Assembly: GCF_007992835.1 (NCBI RefSeq)
Contig: NZ_BKBA01000003.1
Location: 310,001 to 374,000, forward strand
From: Knoellia locipacati
Lineage (GTDB): Bacteria; Actinomycetota; Actinomycetes; Actinomycetales; Dermatophilaceae
Direction: 5' to 3'
Length of the DNA stretch: 64,000 nt
Below, one piece after another: positions 35,124 to 46,800 of this stretch. The stretch's first letter is position 1. Each line of letters starts with the position of its first letter. The notes beneath the pieces were generated by a model. It made no database searches. It saw only the letters and a program-made list of their open reading frames with translations, and was not told where the DNA came from. A program made the position numbers and the translations under genes.

Positions 35124-36937
35124 GACTGCTGGAGCCGCTCGAGCTCCTCCGCCACGACCGACTCGTCGAGCTTGACGAAGACACCGGTGGGCTTGGCGAT
35201 CGGCGCGCCCACCCTGACCGGTCGGGACTCCCAGCGCGGCGTCGCGGAGTACTCGCCCGTGATGATCGGGTAGGTCCGGTCGGCGTCGCCGTCGTCGAGC
35301 CCGCTGACGTCCTCGATGACCGGCATCGGCGTGAACTCCCCCTCGCCCCCGATGAAGGCATGCACCCGGTTGGAGGCGTGCGGCAGGAACGGCGCGAGGA
35401 TCGTGTTGAGGTCGCTCACGCACTGGATGAGGGTGTGCAGCACGGTCGCGAGGCGCTCGCGCTGGTCGTCGCCCTTGAGCTTGAAGGGCTCGGTGTCGGT
35501 GACGTACTTGTTGACGTCGCCCACGGCGCGCATCGCCTCGCCCACGGCGGCCTTGATCCGCTGCTTGGCGAGCAGGTCGCCGACGGTGTCGAACGCCCTG
35601 AGCGTGGCCGCGCGCACGGCCTCATCGACGGGCTCGAGCGCACCCGGCTGCGGGATCTCGCCGAAGTTCTTGGCGATCATCGCGCCGGTGCGGTTGACGA
35701 GGTTGCCCCAGCCGGCGACGAGCTCGGAGTTGTTGCGCTGGACGAACTCGGCCCAGGTGAAGTTGCTGTCCTGGTTCTCCGGGCCGGCGGCGCAGATGAA
35801 GTAGCGGATCGGATCGGGCCCGTAGCGCTCGAGAACGTCGCGGATGTAGATGACGTGCCCGCGGCTGGAGCTGAACTGCTTGCCCTCCATCGTGAGGTAC
35901 TCGCTGCTCACGACCTCGGTCGGCAGGTTGAGCTCGCCGAACGCCCCCGGCTCGCCGCCCTTGGCGCCGCGACCGGCGTACGCGAGGAGCTCGGCCGGCC
36001 AGATCTGGGAGTGGAAGGTGATGTTGTCCTTGCCCATGAAGTAGTAGGAGTCCTGAGCCTCCGGGACTGTGCCCGCGACCCACCACTCGCGCCAGCGGTC
36101 CGGCTCTCCGAGGCGCCGCGCCCACTCGACCGACGCCGACAGGTAGCCGATAACCGCGTCGAACCAGACGTAGAGCCGCTTGGTCTGCTGGTCCTCCCAG
36201 CCCTCGAGCGGCACCGGGATGCCCCAGTCGATGTCGCGGGTCATCGCGCGCGGGCGGATGTCGTCGAGGATGTTGAGGCTGAACTTGATGACGTTGGGGC
36301 GCCACGTGCCGCTCGCCTCGCGGCCCTCGAGCCACTCGCGCAGGGCATCGGCCAGGGAGGGCAGGTCGAGGAAGAAGTGCTGCGTCTCGATGAACTCCGG
36401 CGTCTCACCGTTGATCTTGCTCTTGGGGTCGATGAGGTCGGTGGGCTCGAGCTGGTTGCCGCAGTTGTCGCACTGGTCGCCGCGCGCCTCGGCGTAGCCG
36501 CAGATGGGGCAGGTGCCCTCGATGTAGCGGTCGGGCAGCGTGCGGCCGGTGCTCGGGCTGATCGCCCCGCGGGTCGTCTGCTCGATCATGTAGCCGTTGG
36601 CGTGGACCTGCGTGAACAGCTCCTGCGCCACCGAGTAGTGGTTGGCCGTCGTCGTGCGCGTGTAGAGGTCGTAGGAGCAGCCGAGGTCGGCGAGCTCGCG
36701 CGCGATGATCGCGTGGTTCTTGTCGACGAGCTCCTGCGGCGTCACACCCTCCTGGTCGGCGAGGACGAGGATCGGGGTGCCGTGCTCGTCGCTGCCGCTC
36801 ACCATGAGGACGTCGTGCCCGGCCATCCGCATGTAGCGGCTGAAGACGTCGGAGGGCACACCGAACCCGGCCACGTGGCCGAGGTGGCGCGGACCGTTGG
36901 CGTACGGCCAGGCGACTGCAGACAGGATTTTGCTCAC
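35120..36937 (-). CDS. metG: methionyl-tRNA synthetase
   Basis: A 605-residue class I synthetase. The HIGH box appears as PRHLGH in [18 protein letters not shown]; a zinc knuckle [19 protein letters not shown] is complete; the KMSKS loop reads GKQFSSSRG. It ends after the anticodon-binding helical bundle, without a C-terminal tRNA-binding domain, as in the shorter actinobacterial form. Translationally coupled to tatD. ATG 36937 directly precedes [11 protein letters not shown]. No T-box or other leader was seen in the 69 bp before the response-regulator gene. Confidence 0.96.
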   Translation of the reverse strand: MSKILSAVAWPYANGPRHLGHVAGFGVPSDVFSRYMRMAGHDVLMVSGSDEHGTPILVLADQEGVTPQELVDKNHAIIARELADLGCSYDLYTRTTTANHYSVAQELFTQVHANGYMIEQTTRGAISPSTGRTLPDRYIEGTCPICGYAEARGDQCDNCGNQLEPTDLIDPKSKINGETPEFIETQHFFLDLPSLADALREWLEGREASGTWRPNVIKFSLNILDDIRPRAMTRDIDWGIPVPLEGWEDQQTKRLYVWFDAVIGYLSASVEWARRLGEPDRWREWWVAGTVPEAQDSYYFMGKDNITFHSQIWPAELLAYAGRGAKGGEPGAFGELNLPTEVVSSEYLTMEGKQFSSSRGHVIYIRDVLERYGPDPIRYFICAAGPENQDSNFTWAEFVQRNNSELVAGWGNLVNRTGAMIAKNFGEIPQPGALEPVDEAVRAATLRAFDTVGDLLAKQRIKAAVGEAMRAVGDVNKYVTDTEPFKLKGDDQRERLATVLHTLIQCVSDLNTILAPFLPHASNRVHAFIGGEGEFTPMPVIEDVSGLDDGDADRTYPIITGEYSATPRWESRPVRVGAPIAKPTGVFVKLDESVVAEELERLQQS

Positions 36938-37006
36938 TGCTGAATCCTAGGCGGCGCGGCCACCCTGCCCGTATGCCGTCCGCCCACCCGCGACGCCCGC
37001 TCCCCG

Positions 37007-37666
37007 TCAGTCCTGACCCATGCCGGCGTCACGGGCCCGGATGATGACCTCGGCCCGGTCGGTCGCCTGCAGTTTGGCGAGGATCGCCGACACGTTGTTG
37101 CGCACGGTCTTGGGGGCGAGGAAGAGCTCGGCGGCGATCTGCCCGTTGCTGCGCCCGGCGGCGATGAGGTCGAGGATCTCGCGCTCGCGCTCGGTGAGCA
37201 TCGGGAACTCCCCGACCGAGCGGGCGGGAGGAGGGGTGAGCAGCTCGCCGATCCGCGAGGCGAGCGAGGCGCCGAAGACGACACCGCCGGAGTGGACCGA
37301 CTCGATCGCCCGGGTGACCTCCTCCTGCGCGGCGCCCTTGACGAGGTAGCCACGGGCGCCGGCGCGCATCGCCGAGAGCAGCAGCCCGTCGTCCTCGGCC
37401 ATCGTGAACATGAGCACGCCCGTGCCGGGCCACCTCGCGAGGATCCGGCGGGTCGCCTCGATGCCGTTGACCTCGGGCATCTGGATGTCCATGACGACGA
37501 CGTCGGGACGGTGCTCGCCCGCCAGCGCCACGGCCTCGGCGCCGTCCGCAGCGCGGGCGACGACGGTGATACCCGGGTGGGGCTCGAGCAGGCTCGCGAG
37601 GCCGTCGCGGAAGATCGGGTGGTCGTCGGCGATGAGGACGCGAATCGCCCTCTCCTGAGACGTCAT
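37007..37666 (-). CDS. NarL/LuxR-type response regulator
   Basis: A 219-residue regulator. The receiver domain has the acidic pair in RVLIADDHPIFRDGL, the phospho-acceptor Asp in VVVMDIQMPEVNG (near residue 58) and the Lys in ARGYLVKGAAQEEV. The C-terminal LuxR helix-turn-helix reads LTEREREILDLIAAGRSNGQ then IAAELFLAPKTVRNNVSAIL. The ATG at 37666 overlaps the kinase gene's stop (ATGA), so it is the second gene of a kinase-regulator operon. Targets unknown; the divergent membrane protein gene at 39933 is a candidate. Confidence 0.92.
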   Translation of the reverse strand: MTSQERAIRVLIADDHPIFRDGLASLLEPHPGITVVARAADGAEAVALAGEHRPDVVVMDIQMPEVNGIEATRRILARWPGTGVLMFTMAEDDGLLLSAMRAGARGYLVKGAAQEEVTRAIESVHSGGVVFGASLASRIGELLTPPPARSVGEFPMLTEREREILDLIAAGRSNGQIAAELFLAPKTVRNNVSAILAKLQATDRAEVIIRARDAGMGQD

Positions 37667-39756
37667 CGCACCTCCCTGGTGATCGGCAGCCATGCTCGCA
37701 CGCGGGTGCCACCGCGCGCCGGGCATTCGACGTCGCTGCGACCTCCCAGCTCCTCGACGCGTTCGCGGATCGAGCGCAGCCCCACACCGGCGACGACGTC
37801 GGGCCCGATCCCACGGCCGTCGTCCGAGACCTCGACGAGAAGGTCGGCGTGGTCCATCCGCAGCCGGACGGTGCAGCGGGTCGCGGCCGCGTGCCGGGCG
37901 ACGTTGGTCAGTGCCTCCGAGACGATGCGGTAGGCCGCGACCTCGACCGCCGCCGGCAGCGGGGCGAGCTCGTCGGCCTCGACGTCGACGGCGAGGCGGT
38001 CGCTGCGCACCCTGTCGACCTGCTGGTCGACCGCCGCGCGGAGCCCGAGGTCGTCCAGGGCAGGCGGACGCAACCCGTGCACGAGCCGCCGGACGTCGGC
38101 GAGCGCCTCGGTGATGTCGGAGCGTGACTGGACGACGAGCCGGCGGGCGGTGTCGGGGTCGGTCGTCACGGCGTTGCCCGCTGCGTCGAGGCGCATCGCC
38201 ACCCCACCGAGCACCGGTCCCAGGCCGTCGTGCAGGTCGCGGCGGATGCGGCGGCGATCCTCCTCGCGCGACAGCACGAGGCGCTCGCGCGACTCCTGCA
38301 GCTCGGTGGCGAGGAGGGTGGACCGGACCGCGATGGCGGCCTGGCGCACGACGTCGAGCAGCAGGGCCTCGTCGCGCCCGGACAGCATCCCGCGGATGCC
38401 GCCGTCGGGCAGCGAGAGTGACCCGATCCGCTCGTCGCGGTACGAGATCGGGAAGGTCCGGGTCGCCGTCGGCTCCCGCCCGTGCTGCGCCGACAGCCCC
38501 GCGCCCCCGGGCCCCAGCACCTCGACCCTCACCCAGGACACGCGGAAGGCCTCGGCCACGGATGCCGCGAGGGTGGGCAGCTGGTCCGCGAGCCCGCCGG
38601 AGGCCTCGAGCCGCGCGGCGAGCGTCGACACCACCTCGTAGCGCTCCCCCCGCCGACCGAGCACCTGCCTGCGGACCACGGTCCCCAGCCAGGAACGCAG
38701 CGGCCCGTAGGCCGCCACGGCCAGGACGAGGACGACGAGGGTCACCTGCCGCTCCTCCAGCCGGTCGCCGAGCAGGCGGCTGGCGGCAGCGAGGACGGCG
38801 ACGTCGAGGGCCACGACACCGGCCGCGATCCCGCCGTAGACGAGGGTCCCGCCGACGAGGGCGTCGATGTCGCCGGTGTGCGGCCGCACCACCCCGATGA
38901 CGACCGAGGCACTCGTCGCCAGCAGGGCGAGGACGAGCGCCGCGAACCCGACGGGACCGCCCAGGTCGACGAGCATCACCCCACCGGCCAGGAGGCACAC
39001 GATGGCGGCCCAGAGCAGCCACCGCAGCTGGGTCCGCTCGACCCCCTCGGCGCGGGCGTGACGGGCGAAAACCACCGACGCCGCGAGCGGCAGCGCGAGC
39101 ATCGTCACCACCTGCCCGACCCGGAGCACGACGACGGCCACCTGCTCGGGCAGGGGCAGCGCGATCCCGGGCAGCTGACGCAGCACCTCGACCGGGAGGC
39201 TCCCGTCGTAGACGACGGCGTCGGGGGCGAGGACGAGCGACGACGGCAGCGCGAGCGACATGAGGACGGCTCCGATGCCGACCACCCGCCACCTGCCCCG
39301 CGGCAGCCGGCCCGTCGGGTAGAGCACGAGCAGCACGGGCAGCGCCACGAGCAGGAACGCCCCGGCCTCGGCCACGACCCAGTAGGCCAGCCCCGTGAGC
39401 GGCAGGGTCGGACGCGAGCCCAGTCCGAGGACGGCATACGACTCGCACAGTCCGTCGACCGCCCAGAACACCCCGGTCGCGGCGAGGACCCGACCGACGA
39501 CGTGCCGCGGGCGGAACGCGAGGATCGTGGCGCCGCACCAGCCGACGAGGGCCCCGATCGCGGCACTGACCGCGCCCCGCTCCGCGACGGCGGCGGCGCG
39601 CTCGGCATCGGTCGACCGTGCGTCGAGCAGCAGGCTCGCCACGACGAGGGCCAGGAGGAGGAGAGCCAGCAGCGTGGCGCCGCCGAGACCCGGGAGCCGC
39701 ACGCTGCGCTCCGACCCGATGGGGGTCGCGGGCGCGGACGCGGCACGAGCGGTCAC
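37663..39756 (-). CDS. multi-span sensor histidine kinase (HisKA_3 type)
   Basis: A 697-residue membrane kinase. The N-terminal 340 residues hold about ten hydrophobic segments (starting GATLLALLLLALVVASLLL), followed by a GAF-like region, the dimerisation/phosphoacceptor block EEDRRRIRRDLHDGLGPVLG with its His near residue 510, and a HATPase with SEALTNVARHAAAT, VSDDGRGIGPDVVAGVGLRS. It partners with the response regulator downstream. The many membrane spans with little extracytoplasmic sequence suggest sensing within the membrane. GTG 39756 chosen because the frame before it is low-quality; the exact start is uncertain. Confidence 0.88.
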   Translation of the reverse strand: MTARAASAPATPIGSERSVRLPGLGGATLLALLLLALVVASLLLDARSTDAERAAAVAERGAVSAAIGALVGWCGATILAFRPRHVVGRVLAATGVFWAVDGLCESYAVLGLGSRPTLPLTGLAYWVVAEAGAFLLVALPVLLVLYPTGRLPRGRWRVVGIGAVLMSLALPSSLVLAPDAVVYDGSLPVEVLRQLPGIALPLPEQVAVVVLRVGQVVTMLALPLAASVVFARHARAEGVERTQLRWLLWAAIVCLLAGGVMLVDLGGPVGFAALVLALLATSASVVIGVVRPHTGDIDALVGGTLVYGGIAAGVVALDVAVLAAASRLLGDRLEERQVTLVVLVLAVAAYGPLRSWLGTVVRRQVLGRRGERYEVVSTLAARLEASGGLADQLPTLAASVAEAFRVSWVRVEVLGPGGAGLSAQHGREPTATRTFPISYRDERIGSLSLPDGGIRGMLSGRDEALLLDVVRQAAIAVRSTLLATELQESRERLVLSREEDRRRIRRDLHDGLGPVLGGVAMRLDAAGNAVTTDPDTARRLVVQSRSDITEALADVRRLVHGLRPPALDDLGLRAAVDQQVDRVRSDRLAVDVEADELAPLPAAVEVAAYRIVSEALTNVARHAAATRCTVRLRMDHADLLVEVSDDGRGIGPDVVAGVGLRSIRERVEELGGRSDVECPARGGTRVRAWLPITREVR

Positions 39757-39932
39757 GGCGCCAGTGTGCCCGTGGCGGCGTCCCGGTGTCAGGGGGTTGG
39801 TGTCCCGTCCGGGACGGGACATCGCCGGGACCACGGACGGGACGGCGCTCCCTGTCGGCCGGGTCGCCCGCTGCCGGAACGTTGCGGTCAGCGGCGCCAC
39901 CGGGGCGCCGGACCCACCAAGGAGCACCTGCC

Positions 39933-40577
39933 ATGTCCGTCACCCAGACCCCCGCCCCCGCCCGCTCGGACCTCGAGCGCGGCGCCACCTCCCCCACCTC
40001 CACCTCGGACGGCGCCCGTCCCTTCCGCCTCCACGGGGGGATGCTCACCGCCGGCGCCGTCGCGTGGGCCGTCGCCATCGCGGCCTTCGGGGCCGACCCC
40101 GGGCAGGAGAGCGTCCCGCTCATCGGGTTCGCGCTCGGCTCCGGCTTCTTCCAGGTCGGCGTGCTGTTCCTGCTGCGGGTGCTGTGGCGCACCCGGGCGC
40201 TGGGGGCCGGACGCCTCGCCCGGTTCGTCCTCCGCGCCGAGGTCGTCGCCCTCTCGCTGGCCATCGCCTCGACCACCGTCGACGCGCTGCGCCTGTCGGA
40301 CCTCACCCAGCCCGGCTGGCTCATGCTCGACCTGTGCTGGCCGCTGTCGATGCTCGGCATGTTCCTCATCGGCATCCGGATCGCGGTCGCCGGCCGCTGG
40401 ACCGGCGCCTCGCGCTACTGGCCGATGGTCGCCGAGAGCTGGGCGGTCGTCACCGTCCCCGCGCTCGGGATCGGCGGACCGTCCGTCGCCCGCGTCGTCG
40501 GTGCGGCGCACCTGCTCGTCGGGTATGCCGTCCTCGGCCGGATCGTCGCCCGCAAACGAGCCGGTGGGGACGTCTGA
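39933..40577 (+). CDS. multi-span membrane protein, function unknown
   Basis: A 214-residue protein with a polar Thr/Ser/Pro-rich start of 30 residues and about six membrane helices (for example GGMLTAGAVAWAVAIAAFGA and LMLDLCWPLSMLGMFLIGIR), ending in a short basic tail. ATG 39933 has AAGGAG eight bases upstream. It diverges from the sensor kinase gene, with 176 bp between them, and may be a target or accessory of that system. I do not recognise the family. It ends in a very strong terminator shared with the opposing gene. Confidence 0.8.
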   Translation: MSVTQTPAPARSDLERGATSPTSTSDGARPFRLHGGMLTAGAVAWAVAIAAFGADPGQESVPLIGFALGSGFFQVGVLFLLRVLWRTRALGAGRLARFVLRAEVVALSLAIASTTVDALRLSDLTQPGWLMLDLCWPLSMLGMFLIGIRIAVAGRWTGASRYWPMVAESWAVVTVPALGIGGPSVARVVGAAHLLVGYAVLGRIVARKRAGGDV

Positions 40578-40589
40578 GGAGACGCACCC

Positions 40590-40636
40590 CGTCGTATGCC
40601 GTGTGGTCCCCTCCCGGGACCACACGGCATACGACG
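40590..40636. terminator. bidirectional terminator built from two inverted GTATGCCG copies
   Basis: Arms 40590-40610 and 40616-40636 form a 21-base perfect stem with a five-base loop; each arm contains the octamer (GTATGCCG at 40594 and its complement at 40625). It separates the convergent membrane protein and siderophore-interacting protein genes and abuts the latter's stop. Confidence 0.85.
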
Positions 40637-40639
40637 TCG

Positions 40640-41431
40640 TCAGGTCGCGGACTCGGTGGCGGCGAGCTCGGACTTCCAGTCGCGGAAGCCCTCCTCGGTG
40701 CGGCCCAGCCGCCAGTAGCCCGAGATCGATACCTGGTCACGGGTGAGACCGCGCTCGCGCAGGAGGTGCGGACGAATGCCGTGCATCACCGCGCCACCCT
40801 CACCGTGGACGAAGGCGTGCACCCGGCCCTCGGGCCAGTCGAGCGTGCGGACGGCCTCGACGAGGTCTCCCGCGTCCGCGCGGTGGACCCAGGTCACCTC
40901 GGCGCCGGAGGGGAACGAGAGCTCGGCGTGGTGCGCGGTGTCGTCGACGAGCAGGACGACCCTGGCCACCGCGTCGTCGGGCAGGGCGGCAAGGGCAGCG
41001 GTGATCGCGGGGATGGCGGACTCGTCGCCGGCGAGGAGGTGCCAGTCGGCGTCCGGGTCCGGGCGGTAGCCCCCACCGGGGCCGTTGGCGAGCAGCGTGT
41101 GCCCGGGCTGCGCGGCGGCCGCCCACGGGCCCGCCACCCCCTCGTCGCCGTGGACGACGAAGTCGATCGCGACGGTCCCGGCCGCGACGTCGGGGGAGAG
41201 CGCGGTGTAGGTCCGCACGACGGGCAGGTCCTCGGGCGGCATCGTCCCGCGCAGGGCGCGCATGTCGAGCGGCTCCGGGTACTCGACACCGGGCCGGGGG
41301 AAGACGAGCTTGACGTAGCGGTCGGTCGCGTCGCTCCCCTCGAACGCCGACAGGTCCTCGCTGCGGAACCACACCCTCCGCAGACGCGGGGTCAGCTGCT
41401 CGGTGCTGGTGACGGTGAGTCGGGTCGACAA
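40640..41431 (-). CDS. siderophore-interacting protein (ferric-siderophore reductase family)
   Basis: A 263-residue SIP-family flavoprotein. The FAD-binding beta barrel includes TDRYVKLVFPRPGV and the R-x-Y-T motif in PVVRTYTALSPD, then HGDEGVAGPWAAAAQPG; the C-terminal domain has WHLLAGDESAIPAI and the closing SISGYWRLGRTEEGFRDW typical of ViuB-like proteins. Members reduce ferric siderophores in the cytosol to release iron. No siderophore transporter is adjacent. ATG at 41431; 130 bp upstream are shared with the divergent DUF4126 gene. Iron control would be expected, but no clear DtxR/IdeR box is visible. Confidence 0.88.
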   Translation of the reverse strand: MSTRLTVTSTEQLTPRLRRVWFRSEDLSAFEGSDATDRYVKLVFPRPGVEYPEPLDMRALRGTMPPEDLPVVRTYTALSPDVAAGTVAIDFVVHGDEGVAGPWAAAAQPGHTLLANGPGGGYRPDPDADWHLLAGDESAIPAITAALAALPDDAVARVVLLVDDTAHHAELSFPSGAEVTWVHRADAGDLVEAVRTLDWPEGRVHAFVHGEGGAVMHGIRPHLLRERGLTRDQVSISGYWRLGRTEEGFRDWKSELAATESAT

Positions 41432-41560
41432 GGCGGGCTCCTCGGGTGGCTGGTCGGCAGGTCAAACTCCGCGCCGCCCCTCGGTGTTCCGCGACCCCGA
41501 TTCGAGTAGACATGACCTGAAACGGCGCACGACCTGCGCCGACGGACCAGGAGGTCGCAC

Positions 41561-42178
41561 GTGATCGCCGCACTCACCGGCATGGGGCTCTCCGCCGCGG
41601 CGGGGCTCAACGCCTACATCCCGTTCATGATCGTCGCGCTCATCGCACGGTTCACCGACGTCATCACGCTGCCCTCGAGCTTCCAGTGGATCGAGTCGCC
41701 GTGGGCGATCGGCGTCGGCGCGATCCTCCTGCTCACCGAGCTCGTCCTCGACAAGATCCCCGCCGTCGACACGGTCAACGACGCGATCCAGACGTTCATC
41801 CGGCCGAGCATGGGTGGCCTGATCTTCGCCGCCACGACGGCCGCCGAGGACCTCGACAAGTCCACGTGGATGGGCGACAACCCGTGGGTCGGTGTCGTGC
41901 TCGGCATCGTCGTCTCGGGTCTCGTCCACACGGGCAAGATGGCCGCCCGGCCCGCGATCAACGCCGGCACCCTCGGCGCCGGCGCACCTGTGGTCTCGAC
42001 CGCCGAGGACGGGGCCTCGCTCGGCCTGTCGCTCGTCGCGATCTTCATCCCGGTGCTCGTGATCGTCGCGCTCGTTGCGCTTGCCTGGCTGCTCATCTGG
42101 CTCTGGCTCAAGGTCCGCAGGTGGCGACGGAGGCGAGAGCCACGCGTCCGGCCGGACACGGCATACCCACGCGCCTGA
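41561..42178 (+). CDS. DUF4126 membrane protein
   Basis: A 205-residue protein with about five membrane helices. MIAALTGMGLSAAAGLNAYI is the family's Gly/Ala-rich first helix, and the TELVLDKIPAVDTVND loop is diagnostic of DUF4126. The C-terminus after the last span is strongly basic. GTG 41561 has AGGAGG at six bases, an excellent site. Function is unknown; small solute or metal transport has been guessed for the family. It is followed 48 bp later by the CPBP protease gene. Confidence 0.85.
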   Translation: MIAALTGMGLSAAAGLNAYIPFMIVALIARFTDVITLPSSFQWIESPWAIGVGAILLLTELVLDKIPAVDTVNDAIQTFIRPSMGGLIFAATTAAEDLDKSTWMGDNPWVGVVLGIVVSGLVHTGKMAARPAINAGTLGAGAPVVSTAEDGASLGLSLVAIFIPVLVIVALVALAWLLIWLWLKVRRWRRRREPRVRPDTAYPRA

Positions 42179-42226
42179 GGGCTGGCTCCCAGCGGGCGTG
42201 CACGTTCGCTGCATAGGCTGCGCGGC

Positions 42227-43000
42227 ATGGAGGCACCCGTCGCGCAGCGCGCCCTGACCCGGCGCGACCTGCTCGCAGAGACGTGGCTCGTCCTCGGCGT
42301 CTCGCTCGGCGCCTCGGCGATCTGGAGCGTGCTCTCGCTCGTCCGCAAGCTCACCGCCGGCCGGCCGCTCGGGTCGCAGACGACGGCGATGAACTCGTCG
42401 GTGACGCCGGACCGCCCGTGGCTCGACCTCGCCTACCAGCTCGTCGGCATCGCACTGGCGCTCGTGCCGGTGGTGCTCGCGCTGCACCTGCTCTCGCGCG
42501 GCGACGTGCGGGCGCGGTTCGCGATCGGGTGGGACTGGACCCAGCCGGCGCGAGACCTCGTGCGCGGACTCGGTCTCGCGGCGCTCATCGGCATCCCGGG
42601 CCTGGGCCTGTATGCCGTCGCCAAAGCTCTCGACCTCAACACGACCATCGCCGCGGCGAACCTCGGTGGGGCCTGGTGGGCCATCCCCGTGCTGGTGCTC
42701 GCCGCCGCGCAGAACGCGGTGCTCGAGGAGGTGCTCATGGTGGGCTACCTCTTCACCCGGTGGTCGCAGGCCGGGTGGTCGACATCGCGAATCCTGGTGT
42801 CGTCAGCGCTGATCCGCGGGTCGTACCACCTCTACCAGGGGTTCGGCGGGTTCGTCGGCAACGCCGTCATGGGGCTGGTTTTCGGGTGGCTCTACACGAG
42901 GACCAAGCGGGTCGGGCCGCTCGTCGTGGCGCACACGGTGCTCGACGTCGTCGCGTTCGTCGGCTACGCCCTGCTCAAGGACCACCTCGCCTGGCTATGA
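42227..43000 (+). CDS. CPBP-family intramembrane glutamic endopeptidase
   Basis: A 257-residue membrane protein with about seven spans carrying the CPBP (Abi) motifs: EEVLMVGYLFTR (paired Glu and Arg), the RGSYHLYQGFGGF His, and the VVAHTVLDVVAF His. Family members are Rce1-type proteases involved in bacteriocin immunity or processing of membrane proteins. No bacteriocin genes are nearby, so a housekeeping or stress role is more likely. ATG 42227 begins 48 bp after the DUF4126 gene. Ends with two hairpins before the convergent sdhB. Confidence 0.85.
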   Translation: MEAPVAQRALTRRDLLAETWLVLGVSLGASAIWSVLSLVRKLTAGRPLGSQTTAMNSSVTPDRPWLDLAYQLVGIALALVPVVLALHLLSRGDVRARFAIGWDWTQPARDLVRGLGLAALIGIPGLGLYAVAKALDLNTTIAAANLGGAWWAIPVLVLAAAQNAVLEEVLMVGYLFTRWSQAGWSTSRILVSSALIRGSYHLYQGFGGFVGNAVMGLVFGWLYTRTKRVGPLVVAHTVLDVVAFVGYALLKDHLAWL

Positions 43001-43035
43001 CGCCTCCAGGACGCGGTGAGCCCGCCGCCTGTCGG

Positions 43036-43097
43036 GGTGACCTCACGTTGTCGGGGGCAAATTGTCGCCCGACGACGCGAGATGGGCCCGACAAACG
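43036..43097. repeat. inverted repeat downstream of the CPBP gene
   Basis: CGTTGTCGGGGGC near 43036 faces GGGCCCGACAAACG near 43084-43097, and an inner pair GTCGGGGGC/GCCCGAC around 43050-43072 offers an alternative fold. Imperfect; probably another of the palindromic intergenic elements of this window. Confidence 0.45.
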
Positions 43098-43100
43098 GGA

Positions 43101-43139
43101 GCACCCGGCATACCGAAGGCTTCTCGGTGTGCCGGGTGC
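43101..43139 (+). terminator. hairpin terminator between CPBP gene and sdhB
   Basis: GCACCCGGCATACCGA (43101-43116) pairs with TCGGTGTGCCGGGTGC (43124-43139) over 16 positions; the one non-canonical pair is U-G on the plus-strand RNA and A-C on the other, favouring the plus direction. The left arm contains a complementary GTATGCCG octamer. It lies 14 bp past the sdhB stop. Confidence 0.75.
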
Positions 43140-43153
43140 GTCCGGGGGCTGCG

Positions 43154-43893
43154 TCAGTGGCCGTGCTTGAGGGCCGTGCGCAGGTCCTTGTTGAGCTGGC
43201 TGATGACGTCCTGCGGGATGCCCTTGGGACAGGCCTGCGAGCAGGCACCGATGTTGGTGCAGCCGCCGAAGCCCTCGTGGTCGTGCTGGTTGACCATCGA
43301 CACGACGCGGGCGTCGCGCTCGGGCTGCCCCTGGGGCAGCTCACCGAGGTGGGTGATCTTGGCGCCCATGAAGAGCATGCCGCTGGCGTTGGGGCAGGCG
43401 GCGACGCAGGCGCCGCACCCGATGCACTCGGCCGCCATGAAGGCGCGGTCGGCGTTGGGCTTGGGCACGGGCGCCGCGTGGGCGTCCGGGGCCGCGCCCG
43501 TGTTGGCGGAGATGTAGCCACCCGACTGGATGATGCGGTCGAAGGCGCCACGGTCGACGACGAGGTCGCGCACGATCGGGAACGCCTCGGCGCGCCACGG
43601 CTCGACGGTGATCGTCTCGCCGTCCTTGAACGAGCGCATGTGCAGCTGGCAGGTCGTCGTGCGCTCGGGACCGTGGGCATGGCCCGAGATCATGAGGCCG
43701 CACATGCCGCAGATGCCCTCGCGACAGTCGCTGTCGAACGCGATCGGCTCGTCGCCCTTGGCGTTGAGCTCCTCGTTGAGGACGTCGAGCATCTCGAGGA
43801 AGGACATGTCGGGGCTGATGTCCGACACCTGGTAGGTGACGAGGCCGCCCTTGTCGTTGGGCCCGGTCTGTCGCCAGATCTTGAGGGTGAGAT

Positions 43894-43897
<4 letters not shown>
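43154..43897 (-). CDS. sdhB: succinate dehydrogenase iron-sulfur subunit
   Basis: A 247-residue electron-transfer subunit. The [2Fe-2S] cluster ligands are in [12 protein letters not shown] plus TTCQLHM (about residues 57-85), the [4Fe-4S] site is [12 protein letters not shown], and the third site [16 protein letters not shown] completes the set. It passes electrons from SdhA to the diheme SdhC. The GTG start at 43897 overlaps the sdhA stop by four bases. Last gene of sdhCAB, the order of type B enzymes that use menaquinone. Confidence 0.95.
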
Positions 43898-45942
<2,045 letters not shown>

Positions 45943-45957
45943 GGGTCAGCGACACCT

Positions 45958-46665
45958 TCAGTCGATCAGGCCGAATGCGATGGACAGCGGCGGGATGAGG
46001 AACCCGACGACGATGAGCGCGGCGACGACGAGGCCGATGGTGCGCGCCCGGGCGTGCGCCTTGGGCGAGCTCGTCCAGCCGAGGGTCTGCTGCGCGCTGT
46101 AGACGCCGTGCATGAGGTGCATGAACAGCGCGACCATGGCCGCGATGTAGATGAGCAGCATCCACCAGACCTCGAAGCTCGCCACGACGAGCTTGTAGGG
46201 GTTGGCCGTGACGTCGACCCCCTGCTTGTCCGCGTTCGGGGAGATCTTGACGATCGTGAAGTGCAGCAGGTGCCACACGATGAAGACGAGGAGGAACGTC
46301 CCGCCCCAACGCATCCACTGCGACGTGGCGGCGGTCTTGACCGCGGCGTACTTCGTGCGTCGCGCGGAGCCGGCCCGGCTCCAGAGGGTGTAGGCGGCAT
46401 ACGCGTGGCCCACGATCGAGAGGAGCAGGACGACTCGCACGATCCAGAGCAGGCCGCCGTACGGGAGCATCGGCTCACCGAACGTCCGCAGGTGCTCTGC
46501 GTAGGAGTTGAACGCCTCCTCTCCCTGCAGCGCCTTGAGGTTGCCGTACATGTGGAGCAGGAGATATCCGACGAAGACCAGGCCGGTCACTGCCATGAGC
46601 AGCTTGAGCGCGATCGTCGTGCTCCGCGCCGTGGTCCCGCGCGGGGAGAGCGTCGTCGTGGGCAT
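45958..46665 (-). CDS. sdhC: succinate dehydrogenase cytochrome b subunit (type B)
   Basis: A 235-residue membrane anchor with five spans. Heme-ligand His residues appear in YLLLHMYGNLKA, SIVGHAYAAY, FIVWHLLHFTIV and FMHLMHGVYSA, the four expected for a two-heme, single-subunit type B anchor. No sdhD is present, as expected for this type. The enzyme couples succinate oxidation to menaquinone at the membrane. First gene of the operon; its ATG at 46665 lies about 55 bp from an ACGTG-CACGT inverted repeat. Confidence 0.92.
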   Translation of the reverse strand: MPTTTLSPRGTTARSTTIALKLLMAVTGLVFVGYLLLHMYGNLKALQGEEAFNSYAEHLRTFGEPMLPYGGLLWIVRVVLLLSIVGHAYAAYTLWSRAGSARRTKYAAVKTAATSQWMRWGGTFLLVFIVWHLLHFTIVKISPNADKQGVDVTANPYKLVVASFEVWWMLLIYIAAMVALFMHLMHGVYSAQQTLGWTSSPKAHARARTIGLVVAALIVVGFLIPPLSIAFGLID

Positions 46666-46720
46666 GGAACGAAAGGTACCCCGACCTGCGAGCGGTCACC
46701 TGCTCAGGCAGGCCTAACCC

Positions 46721-46739
46721 ACGTGTGAGATATGCACGT
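46721..46739 (-). promoter_or_regulatory. inverted repeat in the sdhCAB promoter region
   Basis: ACGTG (46721-46725) and CACGT (46735-46739) flank nine bases in which the minus strand reads GCATATCTCA, a possible -10 region. The element is the only A/T-rich patch in the 135 bp between sdhC and the aldo/keto reductase gene. No matching regulator is known to me. Confidence 0.35.
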
Positions 46740-46800
46740 TACCGACGCGTATGCCGGCCGACGCGGATCGTGGGACCCGCGCACCCCTCCTGCTCCCACC

